A stretch of 37,189 nucleotides of DNA, taken from contig RFVA01000021.1 of NCBI GenBank assembly GCA_009922685.1, positions 1 through 37,189 on the forward strand. The letters run 5' to 3'. The position numbers and the translations under genes were made by a program. The first letter of the stretch is position 1; every line of letters starts with the position of its first letter. The DNA is from Gammaproteobacteria bacterium. GTDB lineage: Bacteria > Pseudomonadota > Gammaproteobacteria > Methylococcales > Methylococcaceae. Shown here piece by piece: positions 28,208 to 35,324 of this stretch. The notes below the pieces were generated by a model. It was not told the DNA's origin and ran no database searches. It saw only the letters and a program-made list of their open reading frames with translations.

Positions 28208-28514
28208 ATTGAGCGTTGACCGACAGCGCCTTCGGCGGGAGATCAGCAAACTCATTGCCGCCATTGAGCGCGAATGGAAGGAGGAGCTCGGAGCCCCTGA
28301 GGCCGTCGCTACAGAAAGGGCCTTGAGAAAAACCCACCAATTTTTAACTGGGCTCACCGATGGCAAACCCTTGGGATTGGAAACACCAGAAACCCTAAGC
28401 GATCTCCTTGGTGCAGCGTGGCTCGAGAGCCATCCTTGGGCCATCCCTCATGTGGCCAAAATTCAAAAGGCGATCAGGCAGGACGAAATCACCCTGGCGC
28501 CAGAGACGATCTAA
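28197..28514 (+). CDS. Small protein of unknown function in rib cluster
   Basis: A 105-residue ORF fills the gap between ribBX and ribH. It starts with GTG inside the last codons of ribBX and ends 20 bases before the ribH ATG. I do not recognise a family. The N-terminal third is charged and helical ([19 protein letters not shown]). The middle has [26 protein letters not shown], and the C-terminal part [23 protein letters not shown]. There is no signal peptide, membrane segment or cysteine. Tight packing and gene-like codon use suggest a real protein made with the riboflavin enzymes. The start could also be a TTG a few codons downstream. Confidence 0.65.
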   Translation: MSVELSVDRQRLRREISKLIAAIEREWKEELGAPEAVATERALRKTHQFLTGLTDGKPLGLETPETLSDLLGAAWLESHPWAIPHVAKIQKAIRQDEITLAPETI

Positions 28515-28534
28515 ATACGAGAGGAATATCACTC

Positions 28535-29014
28535 ATGCACCCCATCAAAACATTCGAAGGCCTGTTGCAGGTCCAAGGCGCGCGCTTTTGCCTGGTCTCC
28601 TCGCGCTTCAACAGCTTCATTGTCGACGCCTTAACTAGCGGAGCCATCGATGCGCTCCTCCGTCATGGCACCCGCCATGATGACATTCACCTGATCAAAG
28701 TGCCCGGTGCCTACGAGCTCCCATTAGCCATTCAGAAGGCGGCGGCCACCGGTCGTTACCACGGGATTATTGCTCTCGGTGCGGTTATTCGCGGCTCAAC
28801 CCCGCATTTTGATTACGTCGCCGGAGAGTGCGTCAAAGGCATCAGCACCCTGTCCTTGAAGCATGAAGTCCCTATTGGCTTTGGCGTCTTGACCGTCGAT
28901 ACCATCGAGCAGGCCATCGAACGCGCCGGCACCAAGGCCGGCAACAAGGGCGCCGAAGCCGCCATTTCAGTTATTGAAATGGTCAACCTGTTGCGGGAAC
29001 TCGACGCAGGATGA
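28535..29014 (+). CDS. ribH: 6,7-dimethyl-8-ribityllumazine synthase
   Basis: Lumazine synthase condenses the pyrimidine intermediate with 3,4-dihydroxy-2-butanone 4-phosphate, the last step before riboflavin synthase. The 159-residue product has the usual sites: [12 protein letters not shown], the [15 protein letters not shown] loop, [19 protein letters not shown] and [20 protein letters not shown] ending in NKGAEAA. The open frame extends upstream to 28418, but similarity begins around [21 protein letters not shown], and GAGAGGAA lies at a suitable distance before this ATG. The stop overlaps the nusB start in ATGA. Confidence 0.97.
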   Translation: MHPIKTFEGLLQVQGARFCLVSSRFNSFIVDALTSGAIDALLRHGTRHDDIHLIKVPGAYELPLAIQKAAATGRYHGIIALGAVIRGSTPHFDYVAGECVKGISTLSLKHEVPIGFGVLTVDTIEQAIERAGTKAGNKGAEAAISVIEMVNLLRELDAG

Positions 29015-29451
29015 TCACCCCCAAAAGCCAGGCGCGCCGAAGCGCCGTTCAAGCCATCTATCAATGGCAGCTTACCAGCTATGACCTTAACGAAATCGAG
29101 CGGCAATTTGTTGAAGAGCATGGCATCAGCAAAGGAGAGTTATCCTACTTTCAGGATCTTCTCCATAACGTCCCAACGAGACTCGAGGGGATTGATGCAG
29201 CCCTTCAGGAATACACCAACCGCCCGATCGATCAAATTGATCCAGTTGAGCGGGCCATTCTGAGAATCAGCACCTATGAGTTGATGGAACATCCCGAAAT
29301 TCCTTACCGGGTAGTCGTCAATGAAGGCATCAATCTTGCGAAAGAGTTCGGGGCTACACAGAGCCATAAATTCGTGAACGGGGTTCTCGATCGAATGGCC
29401 CGAAAATTCCGCGCCGTCGAATCGCAGGCACACCGCGAGGCCAAGTCCTGA
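29011..29451 (+). CDS. nusB: Transcription antitermination factor NusB
   Basis: NusB, with S10 (NusE), binds boxA RNA and supports antitermination in rRNA operons. The 146-residue protein starts with the arginine-rich RNA-binding segment [18 protein letters not shown]. It continues with [39 protein letters not shown] and ends with [15 protein letters not shown], all characteristic. It overlaps ribH by four bases, and the ribH-nusB-thiL-pgpA order is classical for gammaproteobacteria. Confidence 0.97.
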   Translation: MITPKSQARRSAVQAIYQWQLTSYDLNEIERQFVEEHGISKGELSYFQDLLHNVPTRLEGIDAALQEYTNRPIDQIDPVERAILRISTYELMEHPEIPYRVVVNEGINLAKEFGATQSHKFVNGVLDRMARKFRAVESQAHREAKS

Positions 29452-29457
29452 AGCGTC

Positions 29458-30423
29458 ATGGGGCAAGGCGAATTTGATCTTATTCGCCGAATTGCGGCGA
29501 AGGTAAGCCCCCGTCAGGAAACCCGTCTCGGCATCGGTGATGATTGCGCTCTTGTTCAAATACCTCAAGGTCATGAACTCGCGATTACGGTCGATACCAT
29601 GGTGGAAGGCACCCACTTCCTCAAGGGCACAAACCCCCGACACTTAGGTCACAAGCTTCTCGCAGTAAATCTCAGTGATCTTGCCGCGATGGGAGCGGAG
29701 CCTCTTTGGTGCACACTGGCGCTGACCCTCCCAGATCTAGATCCAATATGGATCGAGGCCTTTCTTGAGGGGTTTTTTAACCTCGCTAAAAGCCACCATA
29801 TCGAGGTGATTGGTGGAGATACCACACAGGGGCCCCGCGCTATGACGGTTCAAGCCCTGGGTAAAATCCCAATAGGAGAGGCCCTTCGAAGATCCCACGC
29901 GAAGGTTGGGGACCTTATTTATATCAGCGGCCCTCTCGGCGGTGCGGGGCTTGGTCTTAGGATGCGTCAGAATCTCACCACCATCCAGGATAAAGCCGCC
30001 ATTGATGCGCTTGAATGCCCCACTCCGCGCACGGCGCTTGGCCAAGCACTTCGAGGGATCGCTCATGCTTGCATTGATATTTCAGATGGCCTGCTGGCAG
30101 ATTTGGGGCATATTTTGAATTCGAGCGAGGTAGGAGCCACCATCGACATCGAAGCGATACCGCTATTAACCTCGGTCAGAAGCTATTGCGCTGCAACTGG
30201 CGATATGGAGTTCCCCTTAACGTCCGGCGATGATTACGAACTCTGCTTCACAGTCCCTAGCGACCAGCGAGGGCGGGTAGACAGCCTCCTCAAGCAACAC
30301 CAACTCGAGGGAAGGGTCATTGGAGAAATCGTCAAAAATAAAGGACTTCATGTCCTACAGGGAGGGCGACCTCTCCTGCTCAAAGGAAAAGGCTATGAGC
30401 ACTTCAAAAACAGCACCACGTAA
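29458..30423 (+). CDS. thiL: Thiamine-monophosphate kinase
   Basis: ThiL phosphorylates thiamine monophosphate to the active cofactor thiamine diphosphate. The 321-residue protein has the PurM-like fold motifs: EFDLIRRIAAK at the start, TRLGIGDDCALVQIP, the VDTMVEGTHFL strand, NLSDLAAMGAEPLW, VIGGDTTQGP and, near the C-terminus, CIDISDGLLADLGHIL and LTSGDDYELCF. It starts seven bases after nusB and its 3' end overlaps pgpA by 29 bases. No anomaly. Confidence 0.96.
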   Translation: MGQGEFDLIRRIAAKVSPRQETRLGIGDDCALVQIPQGHELAITVDTMVEGTHFLKGTNPRHLGHKLLAVNLSDLAAMGAEPLWCTLALTLPDLDPIWIEAFLEGFFNLAKSHHIEVIGGDTTQGPRAMTVQALGKIPIGEALRRSHAKVGDLIYISGPLGGAGLGLRMRQNLTTIQDKAAIDALECPTPRTALGQALRGIAHACIDISDGLLADLGHILNSSEVGATIDIEAIPLLTSVRSYCAATGDMEFPLTSGDDYELCFTVPSDQRGRVDSLLKQHQLEGRVIGEIVKNKGLHVLQGGRPLLLKGKGYEHFKNSTT

Positions 30424-30913
30424 TCAAAAGACGAAGCGCCCACCCCCCTCACTGAAAGTTGTCTATGGGGATCCCTGGTGTTTTCTTGGGTTTGGATTGG
30501 GTGCCGGCTTATCGCCTTGGGCTCCTGGAACCCTTGGGACATTGGTCGCGATCCCTCTCTACTGTCTCCTCAGAGATCTCCCGATCGAATGGTATCTTGT
30601 AACGGTTATTCTCCTCTTTCTAGCGGGCATCAGAATCTGTGAGCGATCAGAGCAAAGGGTCGGCGGTAGCGATCATTCTGGCATTGTCTGGGACGAAATC
30701 GTTGGTTATCTCATCACCATGACGGCAGCGCCACTCAATTGGAGATCCATAGTTCTGGGATTTGTCTTATTTAGGGTGTTCGACATTATCAAGCCTTGGC
30801 CCATTAGGCGACTGGATCAAACCATCCATGGTGGATTAGGGGTTATGCTCGATGACGTTCTCGCTGGGGTCTTCGCGGCGCTGGTCATGATGCTCGTGAA
30901 CCGGGTCATGTAA
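30395..30913 (+). CDS. pgpA: Phosphatidylglycerophosphatase A
   Basis: PgpA dephosphorylates phosphatidylglycerophosphate to phosphatidylglycerol in the inner membrane. The 172-residue protein shows GLGAGLSPWAPGTLGTLVAIP, HSGIVWDEIVGYLITM, the FDIIKPWPIRRLDQ loop and GVMLDDVLAGVFAAL, with about four hydrophobic segments. The open frame extends upstream to 30320 but there it only shadows thiL. The ATG at 30395 has AAAGGA seven bases before it and matches the family start. It is the last gene of the nusB-thiL-pgpA run. Confidence 0.95.
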   Translation: MSTSKTAPRNQKTKRPPPSLKVVYGDPWCFLGFGLGAGLSPWAPGTLGTLVAIPLYCLLRDLPIEWYLVTVILLFLAGIRICERSEQRVGGSDHSGIVWDEIVGYLITMTAAPLNWRSIVLGFVLFRVFDIIKPWPIRRLDQTIHGGLGVMLDDVLAGVFAALVMMLVNRVM

Positions 30914-30969
30914 AGCACCTCGGCCCCAATCAGGACCACAGGTGAACGGCCTTAAAAGATCACCTTCAT

Positions 30970-30998
30970 TTGCATAGAAAGGATGGGGCTGCTACAAT
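30970..30998 (+). promoter_or_regulatory. Promoter of initiator tRNA gene
   Basis: TTGCAT, 17 bases, TACAAT, ending 11 bases before the mature 5' end of the tRNA. Spacing is ideal, the -10 box is five of six and the -35 box four of six to the sigma70 consensus. A GGGGCTGC stretch lies in the spacer. Confidence 0.7.
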
Positions 30999-31009
30999 GG
31001 CCGGATAAT

Positions 31010-31086
<77 letters not shown>

Positions 31087-31102
31087 ATCAAAAGAATGAT
31101 TT

Positions 31103-31121
31103 AGGGCCGAAGGCCCTTTTT
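31103..31121 (+). terminator. Rho-independent terminator of tRNA-fMet
   Basis: AGGGCC-GAA-GGCCCT followed by TTTT, about 17 bases after the tRNA CCA end. The stem is short but GC-rich. Confidence 0.85.
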
Positions 31122-31227
31122 CATGCCCGAAGGTTATTGGTTGCGGCGCCAATACGGCGCCACCCAGCGCTAAAGTTTGGTTGCTCTTATGTGAGCAATC
31201 CATCCGCCGGGTAGTTAGCCCTGATCC

Positions 31228-31345
31228 GTCAATCGTAAATTTCCCAAGATTTTCGCCTTCGCAGACCCCACCACCTCGGGGACCCCCCTTTCCCATTTGG
31301 GACTCCTACAATCAACAGGTATACGAATCCGGACGAAGGGCGAGC
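31228..31345 (+). repeat. Degenerate direct repeat, copy 1
   Basis: This segment and 31504-31618 share anchored blocks. GACCCCACC (31264 and 31537) and ACGAATCC (31323 and 31596) both recur at an offset of exactly 273 bases. Related TTTCCCA and CCTTC blocks precede them, and GACAAAGGACGA-like sequence follows. The middle has diverged. The offset is a multiple of three. Confidence 0.5.
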
Positions 31346-31503
31346 AAAGTTTTTCGAAACCAGTTCTCTCTTATCTGTCGAAAAGACGACAAACACATTG
31401 GCATCAGGAACTACAGGCAGCTACCATACGAACACCCTGCACCTTGCACAGTCCAATCCCATAGGGGGCAGCCACCTGGCATACTGCCTGACCCGACCGA
31501 TTC

Positions 31504-31618
31504 GTCGAATCTTTCCCAGAACTTAGCTCTCCTTCAGACCCCACCGGCGGTGGGCTCCCCCTCTGCTGGTTTACCTCCCCTAGATTTGCCTTTACACGAA
31601 TCCAGACAAAGGACGACC
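31504..31618 (+). repeat. Degenerate direct repeat, copy 2
   Basis: Second copy of the repeat at 31228-31345, with the same spacing of 59 bases between its GACCCCACC and ACGAATCC anchors. A weaker third echo (ACCCCACCCCTCG) appears near 31696. Confidence 0.5.
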
Positions 31619-31834
31619 ACTTTGAAAGAGACAGGCCCGCAGGTACCCACCCCCCGATATCACGACCCTCTGGCGAAATAAGGACTGCACAAGAACCCCA
31701 CCCCTCGATCTTACAAGACACCCCGTCATCGTTTTGGGGCCTATCTTTAGGCTTGGGACTCTGAGTTCACTAAAGGTCGGTGCCTGGAGGGGGTGGCTTG
31801 GGCTGTTGATGACGTTTTGGATCGGCTGTTTTTA

Positions 31835-31861
31835 CCTTGCTACTTTTGGCGTGTAGCAAGG
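31835..31861. repeat. Perfect 9-bp stem-loop
   Basis: CCTTGCTAC and GTAGCAAGG flank a nine-base loop. There is no T run directly after the stem on either strand, although the minus-strand 3' side continues TAAAAA. Its role is unknown; it may be a remnant of a mobile-element end. Confidence 0.45.
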
Positions 31862-32018
31862 TGAGGAGGCTTTGCGCGCAGGAATTTTTTTTAAGTGCGT
31901 CATAGACCCAAACGCTGGCTAAAGCTGGGCAAGCTGGGTAGACTTTAAAAAGCTTTGCGAAACGCTGCTGGCTCATAGGTTTTTTACGTTGCGCTTTAAT
32001 TTCGCGGGGGCTTGGGTC

Positions 32019-32408
32019 ATGCATACTCACTCTGTTGGGGGTCTCGGCGTGGAATCAGGTCAAGGGATTGCATCAGCAGTAACAAGGATTGTTAAGTTCG
32101 ACAACAATGGAATTGGATCTGAAAACAACGGTACATTTGTTTTCTATCTGCCCGATGGAGCTCTGAAAGAGTATACGAACGTTGAGGGCGAAGCGGTGAA
32201 GCTAGTTATTACCGATCCAATAAATGGAGCTGGGGTAATCACTTTTGATGATAACTCAACATTCAAGGGGCAGACAAAGTACAATTTTATTGCATCAAGA
32301 TCTAAATCTGGCGTAGTAAATAAACTCTACGTTATACTGATTGATGCGACCACGGCGATTCATAAAGTTGTTGTAGACGGCGAACTCACGCGACAAGCTG
32401 AAAAATGA
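32019..32408 (+). CDS. Hypothetical protein, unknown family
   Basis: A 129-residue ORF beginning MHTHSVGGLGVESGQGIASAV. A longer frame from a TTG at 31989 is possible, but GGGGG lies eight bases before this ATG. The protein is mostly beta-prone, with alternating polar and hydrophobic residues (GTFVFYLPDGALKEYTNVEG, AVKLVITDPINGAGVITFDD, KLYVILIDATTAIHKVVVDG). It has no signal peptide or cysteine. I do not recognise the family. The segment is clearly more AT-rich than the core genes, which suggests horizontal origin. It stands alone, with a decayed surface-protein gene after it. Confidence 0.5.
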   Translation: MHTHSVGGLGVESGQGIASAVTRIVKFDNNGIGSENNGTFVFYLPDGALKEYTNVEGEAVKLVITDPINGAGVITFDDNSTFKGQTKYNFIASRSKSGVVNKLYVILIDATTAIHKVVVDGELTRQAEK

Positions 32409-32427
32409 TGTCCAAAAGCGTCGCTTA

Positions 32428-32973
32428 GTGAGGCTCAGTGGCACCGTACCTTCTGCTGCTGGTACTTACGCTGTGACGGCTAACTGTGCGGCAAGTAGCA
32501 ATTATTCCGCGGTGACTGGGGCATCGGCGGGTAACTTCGTGATCAATGCGGCTACACAACCAACGACCCTCGTGGTTGCTCCAACAGTCCCAACATCAGT
32601 CACAACAGGTGGTAGCGTTAACCTGAGCTTCAATGGCGGAAATGGGACTGGTGCGGTGACCTATTCAGCTGTTGCTCTTGCTCAATCACCCGCAGCAGCA
32701 AATGCAGTTTCACCAAGAACGATAGGGCTTCAGTGCACTATCAATGGTGCGGTTCTTACTCCGACCGGTGGTACGGGTGTATGTCAGGTCACGGCCACCA
32801 AAGCTGCTGATGCGAACTACCAAGCTCAAACGTCAGCCCCATTTAACATCACGGTAACTGCAGTCCCATCCCCAGCACCGATCCCAACTCTCTCTGAGTG
32901 GGCTGAGATCATGATGATGTTCTTGATGATCTTGACGGTTGGCTGGTATGGCCGGAGGTTGAATCAGCGATAA
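32428..32973 (+). pseudogene. C-terminal remnant of IPTL-CTERM surface protein
   Basis: The ORF has no credible start: a GTG without a ribosome binding site opens directly into the middle of an immunoglobulin-like repeat (LSGTVPSAAGTYAVTANC). A second such repeat follows (TTLVVAPTVPTSVTTGGSVNLSF to VCQVTATKAADANYQAQT). The end is a textbook IPTL-CTERM sorting signal: PIPTLSEWAEIMMMF, a hydrophobic helix and the basic YGRRLNQR. Such proteins are exported and handled by the exosortase-like IPTL system. Here signal peptide and N-terminal repeats are missing, so I read it as a 5'-truncated gene. A strong terminator follows. Confidence 0.7.
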
Positions 32974-32996
32974 GCTTGGATGAGATAATCATCTCT

Positions 32997-33020
32997 ACGG
33001 GGGCTTCGGTCCCCGTTTTT
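32997..33020 (+). terminator. Rho-independent terminator with UUCG loop
   Basis: ACGGGGGC-TTCG-GTCCCCGT, an eight-pair stem with one G-U pair, closed by the extra-stable cUUCGg tetraloop and followed by TTTTATT. It ends the IPTL-CTERM gene remnant. Confidence 0.9.
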
Positions 33021-33046
33021 ATTGGCGGTTAAATTCTCTTGATGGG

Positions 33047-33397
33047 ATGTTTTGGGATAATTGTGAAAAGCGAACTGTTACCTTTAGGGTCTTGGACTAC
33101 CACCGGCTCCCCGCTCAAAAACCAGCGCCGTTAGATCTGAGGTTGACCCCCTTCTTTTTCTATCCGCCAGAAATAAGAAAGGTGATCTATACGACCAATG
33201 CCATTGAGTCGGTCAACATGAGACTTCGGAAGATCACAAAGAACCGGGGGTCGTTCCCGAGCGATGAGTCGTTGATCAAACTGTTCTATCTCGCCCTTAG
33301 AAATATCAGCGAGAGATGGAATCGACCGATAAAAGATTGGAAAGGAGCGCTGAACCGATTTAGCATTGAGTTTGAGGATCGACTCTGCCCGAGTTGA
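33047..33397 (+). pseudogene. IS256-family transposase, C-terminal remnant
   Basis: From about 33140 the frame encodes the C-terminal part of an IS256 (mutator-like) transposase: TPFFFYPPEIRKVIYTTNAIES, MRLRKITKNRGSFPSDE, KLFYLALRNISERW and the closing KDWKGALNRFSIEF. The conserved Glu of the DDE triad lies in the TTNAIES segment. Intact proteins have about 400 residues; the first three quarters, with the two catalytic aspartates, are missing. The preceding 30 codons of the frame look unrelated. A terminal-repeat-like sequence follows 10 bases after the stop. Confidence 0.85.
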
Positions 33398-33407
33398 TCA
33401 AAACCCC

Positions 33408-33433
33408 GTTTACACAAAATATCGGACACCCTC
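33408..33433 (+). repeat. Right terminal repeat of the IS256-type remnant
   Basis: The sequence after the transposase stop reads GTTTACACAAAAT then ATCGGACACCCTC. The motif of TTACACAAAAT followed by GGACA(C) is the usual right-end pattern of IS256-family elements. I find no matching left end in the window, so the element is truncated on its 5' side. Confidence 0.6.
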
Positions 33434-33610
33434 CCTTATGGCCAGAATTCACCGCAGAGTCGAGTTTATCGCCTCAGATTATGCGTTGATTAGGACATCC
33501 ATTCACCGCATGGCTCACTGGCGTCAAGGTATGGTCCGTTGGCAGCTAGAGTCAAAGGTTCCTTATTGGTCCTTCTGGGTCTAAAATGGAGCCAACCAAA
33601 GGAGGTAGCT

Positions 33611-33820
33611 ATGGCCGTCAACGTCAAATTGCCTGAAGCCTTGGTCGAAACTGCCAAGCATTACGGGAACATCGAGCATCGCTCGGTACCCAAGCAAATC
33701 GAATACTGGTCACAAATCGGCAAGATTGCCGCTGAGAACCCGGATCTGCCGTTTAGCGTCATCCGCGACATCCTAATAGCTGATCAGGAAGCGCCCGTGG
33801 GCGAGTACCAGTTCGACTGA
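33611..33820 (+). CDS. ParD-like type II antitoxin
   Basis: A 69-residue protein, probably the antitoxin that neutralises the toxin encoded immediately after it and represses their joint promoter. The N-terminus MAVNVKLPEALVETAK looks like a ribbon-helix-helix strand and helix. The middle EHRSVPKQIEYWSQIGKIAAENPDLPFSVIRDIL closely matches the small ParD_like antitoxin family as I know it. A strong GGAGG lies five bases before the ATG; an open extension upstream has no merit. Its stop overlaps the toxin ATG in TGATG. Confidence 0.8.
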   Translation: MAVNVKLPEALVETAKHYGNIEHRSVPKQIEYWSQIGKIAAENPDLPFSVIRDILIADQEAPVGEYQFD

Positions 33821-34098
33821 TGCGTCTACTCGTCACCCAGACTTTTGAGCGCACAGTCAAAAAGCTGCACCGCCAGAAAAAGGCGGAACTTGATGAGGCG
33901 GTGCGAACAATCGCCAGCGCCCCGGAAATTGGCGAAGCCAAGGTCGGCGATCTGGCAGGTGTGCAGGTATACAAGTTCAATATGATCAACCAACTGTGCC
34001 TGCTCGCCTATCGCGTTCTGGACCCAAAGACGATCAAGCTGTTGATGGTCGGACCACATGAGAACTTTTACCGGGACCTCAAACGTCTTGACAACTGA
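33820..34098 (+). CDS. RelE/ParE-superfamily toxin
   Basis: A 92-residue basic protein: FERTVKKLHRQKKAELDEAVRTIASAP at the N-terminus, then GDLAGVQVYKFNMINQLCLLAYRV and a C-terminal KLLMVGPHENFYRDLKR strand and helix. The pattern (helical hairpin, then GDLAG-vqvYkF, LAYR and GpHENFYRDLKR) is that of RelE/ParE-type toxins, which cut mRNA at the ribosome or poison gyrase. The conserved YR(D/E)LK ending favours RelE-like ribonuclease activity. It overlaps the antitoxin by one base. The module looks intact. Confidence 0.8.
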   Translation: MRLLVTQTFERTVKKLHRQKKAELDEAVRTIASAPEIGEAKVGDLAGVQVYKFNMINQLCLLAYRVLDPKTIKLLMVGPHENFYRDLKRLDN

Positions 34099-34140
34099 TG
34101 ACTCCTCACGCTGTCCGTAATGCCGTGACCACGTCATGGT

Positions 34141-34196
34141 GTAGTTGGCTGTTGAAAAGCGCGTCATTCTGGCGGTTAGACGCGCAAATGCCTAAA
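34141..34196 (+). repeat. Post-toxin repeat, copy A
   Basis: Begins 43 bases after the relE-like stop. GTAGTTGGCTG then TTGAAAAGCGCGT and GACGCGCAAATGCC are matched at 36817-36885 with a few changes. Copy B has 13 extra bases between the two blocks, bounded by GGCT repeats, consistent with a slippage deletion in copy A. No open reading frame is preserved between copies. Confidence 0.6.
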
Positions 34197-34368
34197 GGTC
34201 CTGAAGCGGGCTTTTTTGATTTGGGGTGAAAGGCAACTGAGCAGGGGGTGAGAGTCATGAGGCCCTCTTGCAGTTCAATATGGCTCTTATGACATTTTGT
34301 TCACGAATGGCCAAAATGCATTCAAAATAATAAAATGACTGCAAAAAATGACCCTGAAAGGTGATTCT

Positions 34369-34623
34369 ATGGCTATGATTTCGGTTCGAAATCTTCCTGA
34401 TGAGGTGCGCCGGGCTCTTAGGTTACGCGCGTCTCAACATGGGCAAAGTACAGAGGCGGAGGTTAGGGAAATTCTGGCCGATGCGGTTACACCAGAGACA
34501 CGGATTTTAATGGGTGATGCTCTCGCCGCGCTCGGAAGGGAAATAGGGCTTAAGAATGAGAATTTTGAGGTTCTTGATGAGGTGAAAGATAAGTTACCCG
34601 CAGAACCCCTCGGGTTTGAATGA
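34369..34623 (+). CDS. FitA-like ribbon-helix-helix antitoxin
   Basis: An 84-residue antitoxin. The N-terminal part MAMISVRNLPDEVRRALRLRA with SQHGQSTEAEVREILADAV is the FitA/VapB-type ribbon-helix-helix domain that binds operator DNA as a dimer. The C-terminal tail (EVLDEVKDKLPAEPLGFE) would thread into the toxin. The ATG at 34369 is chosen because AAAGGTG precedes it and because RHH similarity starts there; a start seven codons upstream is possible. The upstream gap has GAATG and CATTC nine bases apart within AT-rich DNA (34306-34324), a possible operator. It overlaps the toxin gene in ATGA. Confidence 0.85.
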   Translation: MAMISVRNLPDEVRRALRLRASQHGQSTEAEVREILADAVTPETRILMGDALAALGREIGLKNENFEVLDEVKDKLPAEPLGFE

Positions 34624-35042
34624 TCATTCTGGATACCAACGTCATTACCGAGGCGATGAAGCCAGAGCCCCATGCCTCTGTTCGTGTCTGGCTCAATAAT
34701 CAGCTTGCCGAAACCTTGTTCCTCTCCAGCGTTACCCTAGCGGAGTTGTTGTTTGGGAGCGCGGCCCTCCCTGATGGCAAGCGGAAGGATCTTTTGAGTC
34801 ATGGCTTGGATGGGCTTCTGGGATTGTTTCGGGATAGGATCCTTCCCTTTGATAACGAGGCGGCGCGAAGGTATGCCGATTTGGCCGTTATGGCCAAAAC
34901 CAGTGGACGTGGATTTCCAACGCCTGACGGTTATATTGCTGCCATAGCCGCCTCTCGGGGATTTTCTGTAGCGTCTCGTGATGCCTCTCCCTATCTCGCC
35001 GCCGGAGTCCCTTTCATCAATCCATGGAATCAGACCCCATAG
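34620..35042 (+). CDS. FitB/VapC-like PIN-domain toxin
   Basis: A 140-residue PIN-domain ribonuclease, typically a VapC/FitB toxin that cleaves tRNA or rRNA. The four acidic metal ligands are visible: Asp5 (MIILDTNVITE), Glu42 (TLAELLFG), Asp103 (TPDGYIAAIA) and Asp121 (VASRDASPY). PEPHASVRVWLNNQ and GRGFPTPDGYIAAIA are close to FitB family members. It overlaps the antitoxin by four bases, so the pair is translationally coupled and appears intact. Confidence 0.88.
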   Translation: MIILDTNVITEAMKPEPHASVRVWLNNQLAETLFLSSVTLAELLFGSAALPDGKRKDLLSHGLDGLLGLFRDRILPFDNEAARRYADLAVMAKTSGRGFPTPDGYIAAIAASRGFSVASRDASPYLAAGVPFINPWNQTP

Positions 35043-35072
35043 GCGCAACTTTTTCATGGCTAAGTCATTACC

Positions 35073-35324
35073 ATGAAAGACGATGACCTGGTCGAATCAC
35101 TGAGGGCTGAAAACCGTCGACTAATCAAGCGACTTGAAAAAAACGGCATAGACTGGCAGTTGGTGCCGACACCAAAAGTCGTTCCCAAGGTAATTCGGAC
35201 TGAACTTTCCAAGGAAGAAAAACTGACACTGTTCGGGCGCCTTTTTCGGGGACGACGCGATGTTTTCCCGGTTCGCTTGGAGAATAGCAATGGATGCGCC
35301 GGAGCTGACCGAAAACTTTTTTGA
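35073..35324 (+). pseudogene. N-terminal fragment resembling TOTE-type primase
   Basis: The 83-residue frame starts MKDDDLVESLRAENRRLIKRLEKNGID, a short coiled coil, then has LSKEEKLTLFGRLFRGRRDVFPVRLEN. This pairing of a LRAEN-x-RL coil with EEK-x-LF-x-x-LFRGR-x-DV is what I associate with the N-terminus of the primase/helicase proteins of TOTE conflict systems. Those proteins are many hundred residues long; here similarity ends after about 70 residues. The frame then overlaps a BrnA-like sequence in another frame. I read it as a truncated relic. The family call rests on pattern memory. Confidence 0.5.

Larger units (their letters stand above)
31122..32018. other. Gene-poor stretch with degenerate repeats
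   Basis: No convincing gene is seen over about 900 bases between the tRNA-fMet terminator and the next ORF. Open frames on both strands (31181-31681 plus, 31404-31721 minus, 31770-32030 minus) encode proline-rich or low-information peptides without family features. The plus strand is C-rich up to about 31.7 kb. Contents are a pair of diverged direct repeats and a perfect 9-bp stem-loop, listed separately. It looks like decayed mobile or surface-gene DNA. Confidence 0.55.

Noticed and set aside
25229-28534. FMN riboswitch controlling the rib genes
   Set aside because: Gaps between the rib genes are too short and no RFN-element motifs were seen; none appears before glyA or nrdR either.
31181-31681. 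166-codon plus-strand frame as a gene
   Set aside because: Proline-rich, with no family motifs and no ribosome binding site, and the minus strand is open over part of it; it overlies the degenerate repeats.
31770-32030. 86-codon minus-strand frame (MSMHDPSPREIKAQRKK)
   Set aside because: No recognisable domain; it includes the 31835-31861 stem-loop. A real small gene cannot be wholly excluded, but support is too weak.
33366-33584. 72-codon plus-strand frame after the IS256 remnant
   Set aside because: It overlaps the transposase end and the terminal repeat, and has no family features.
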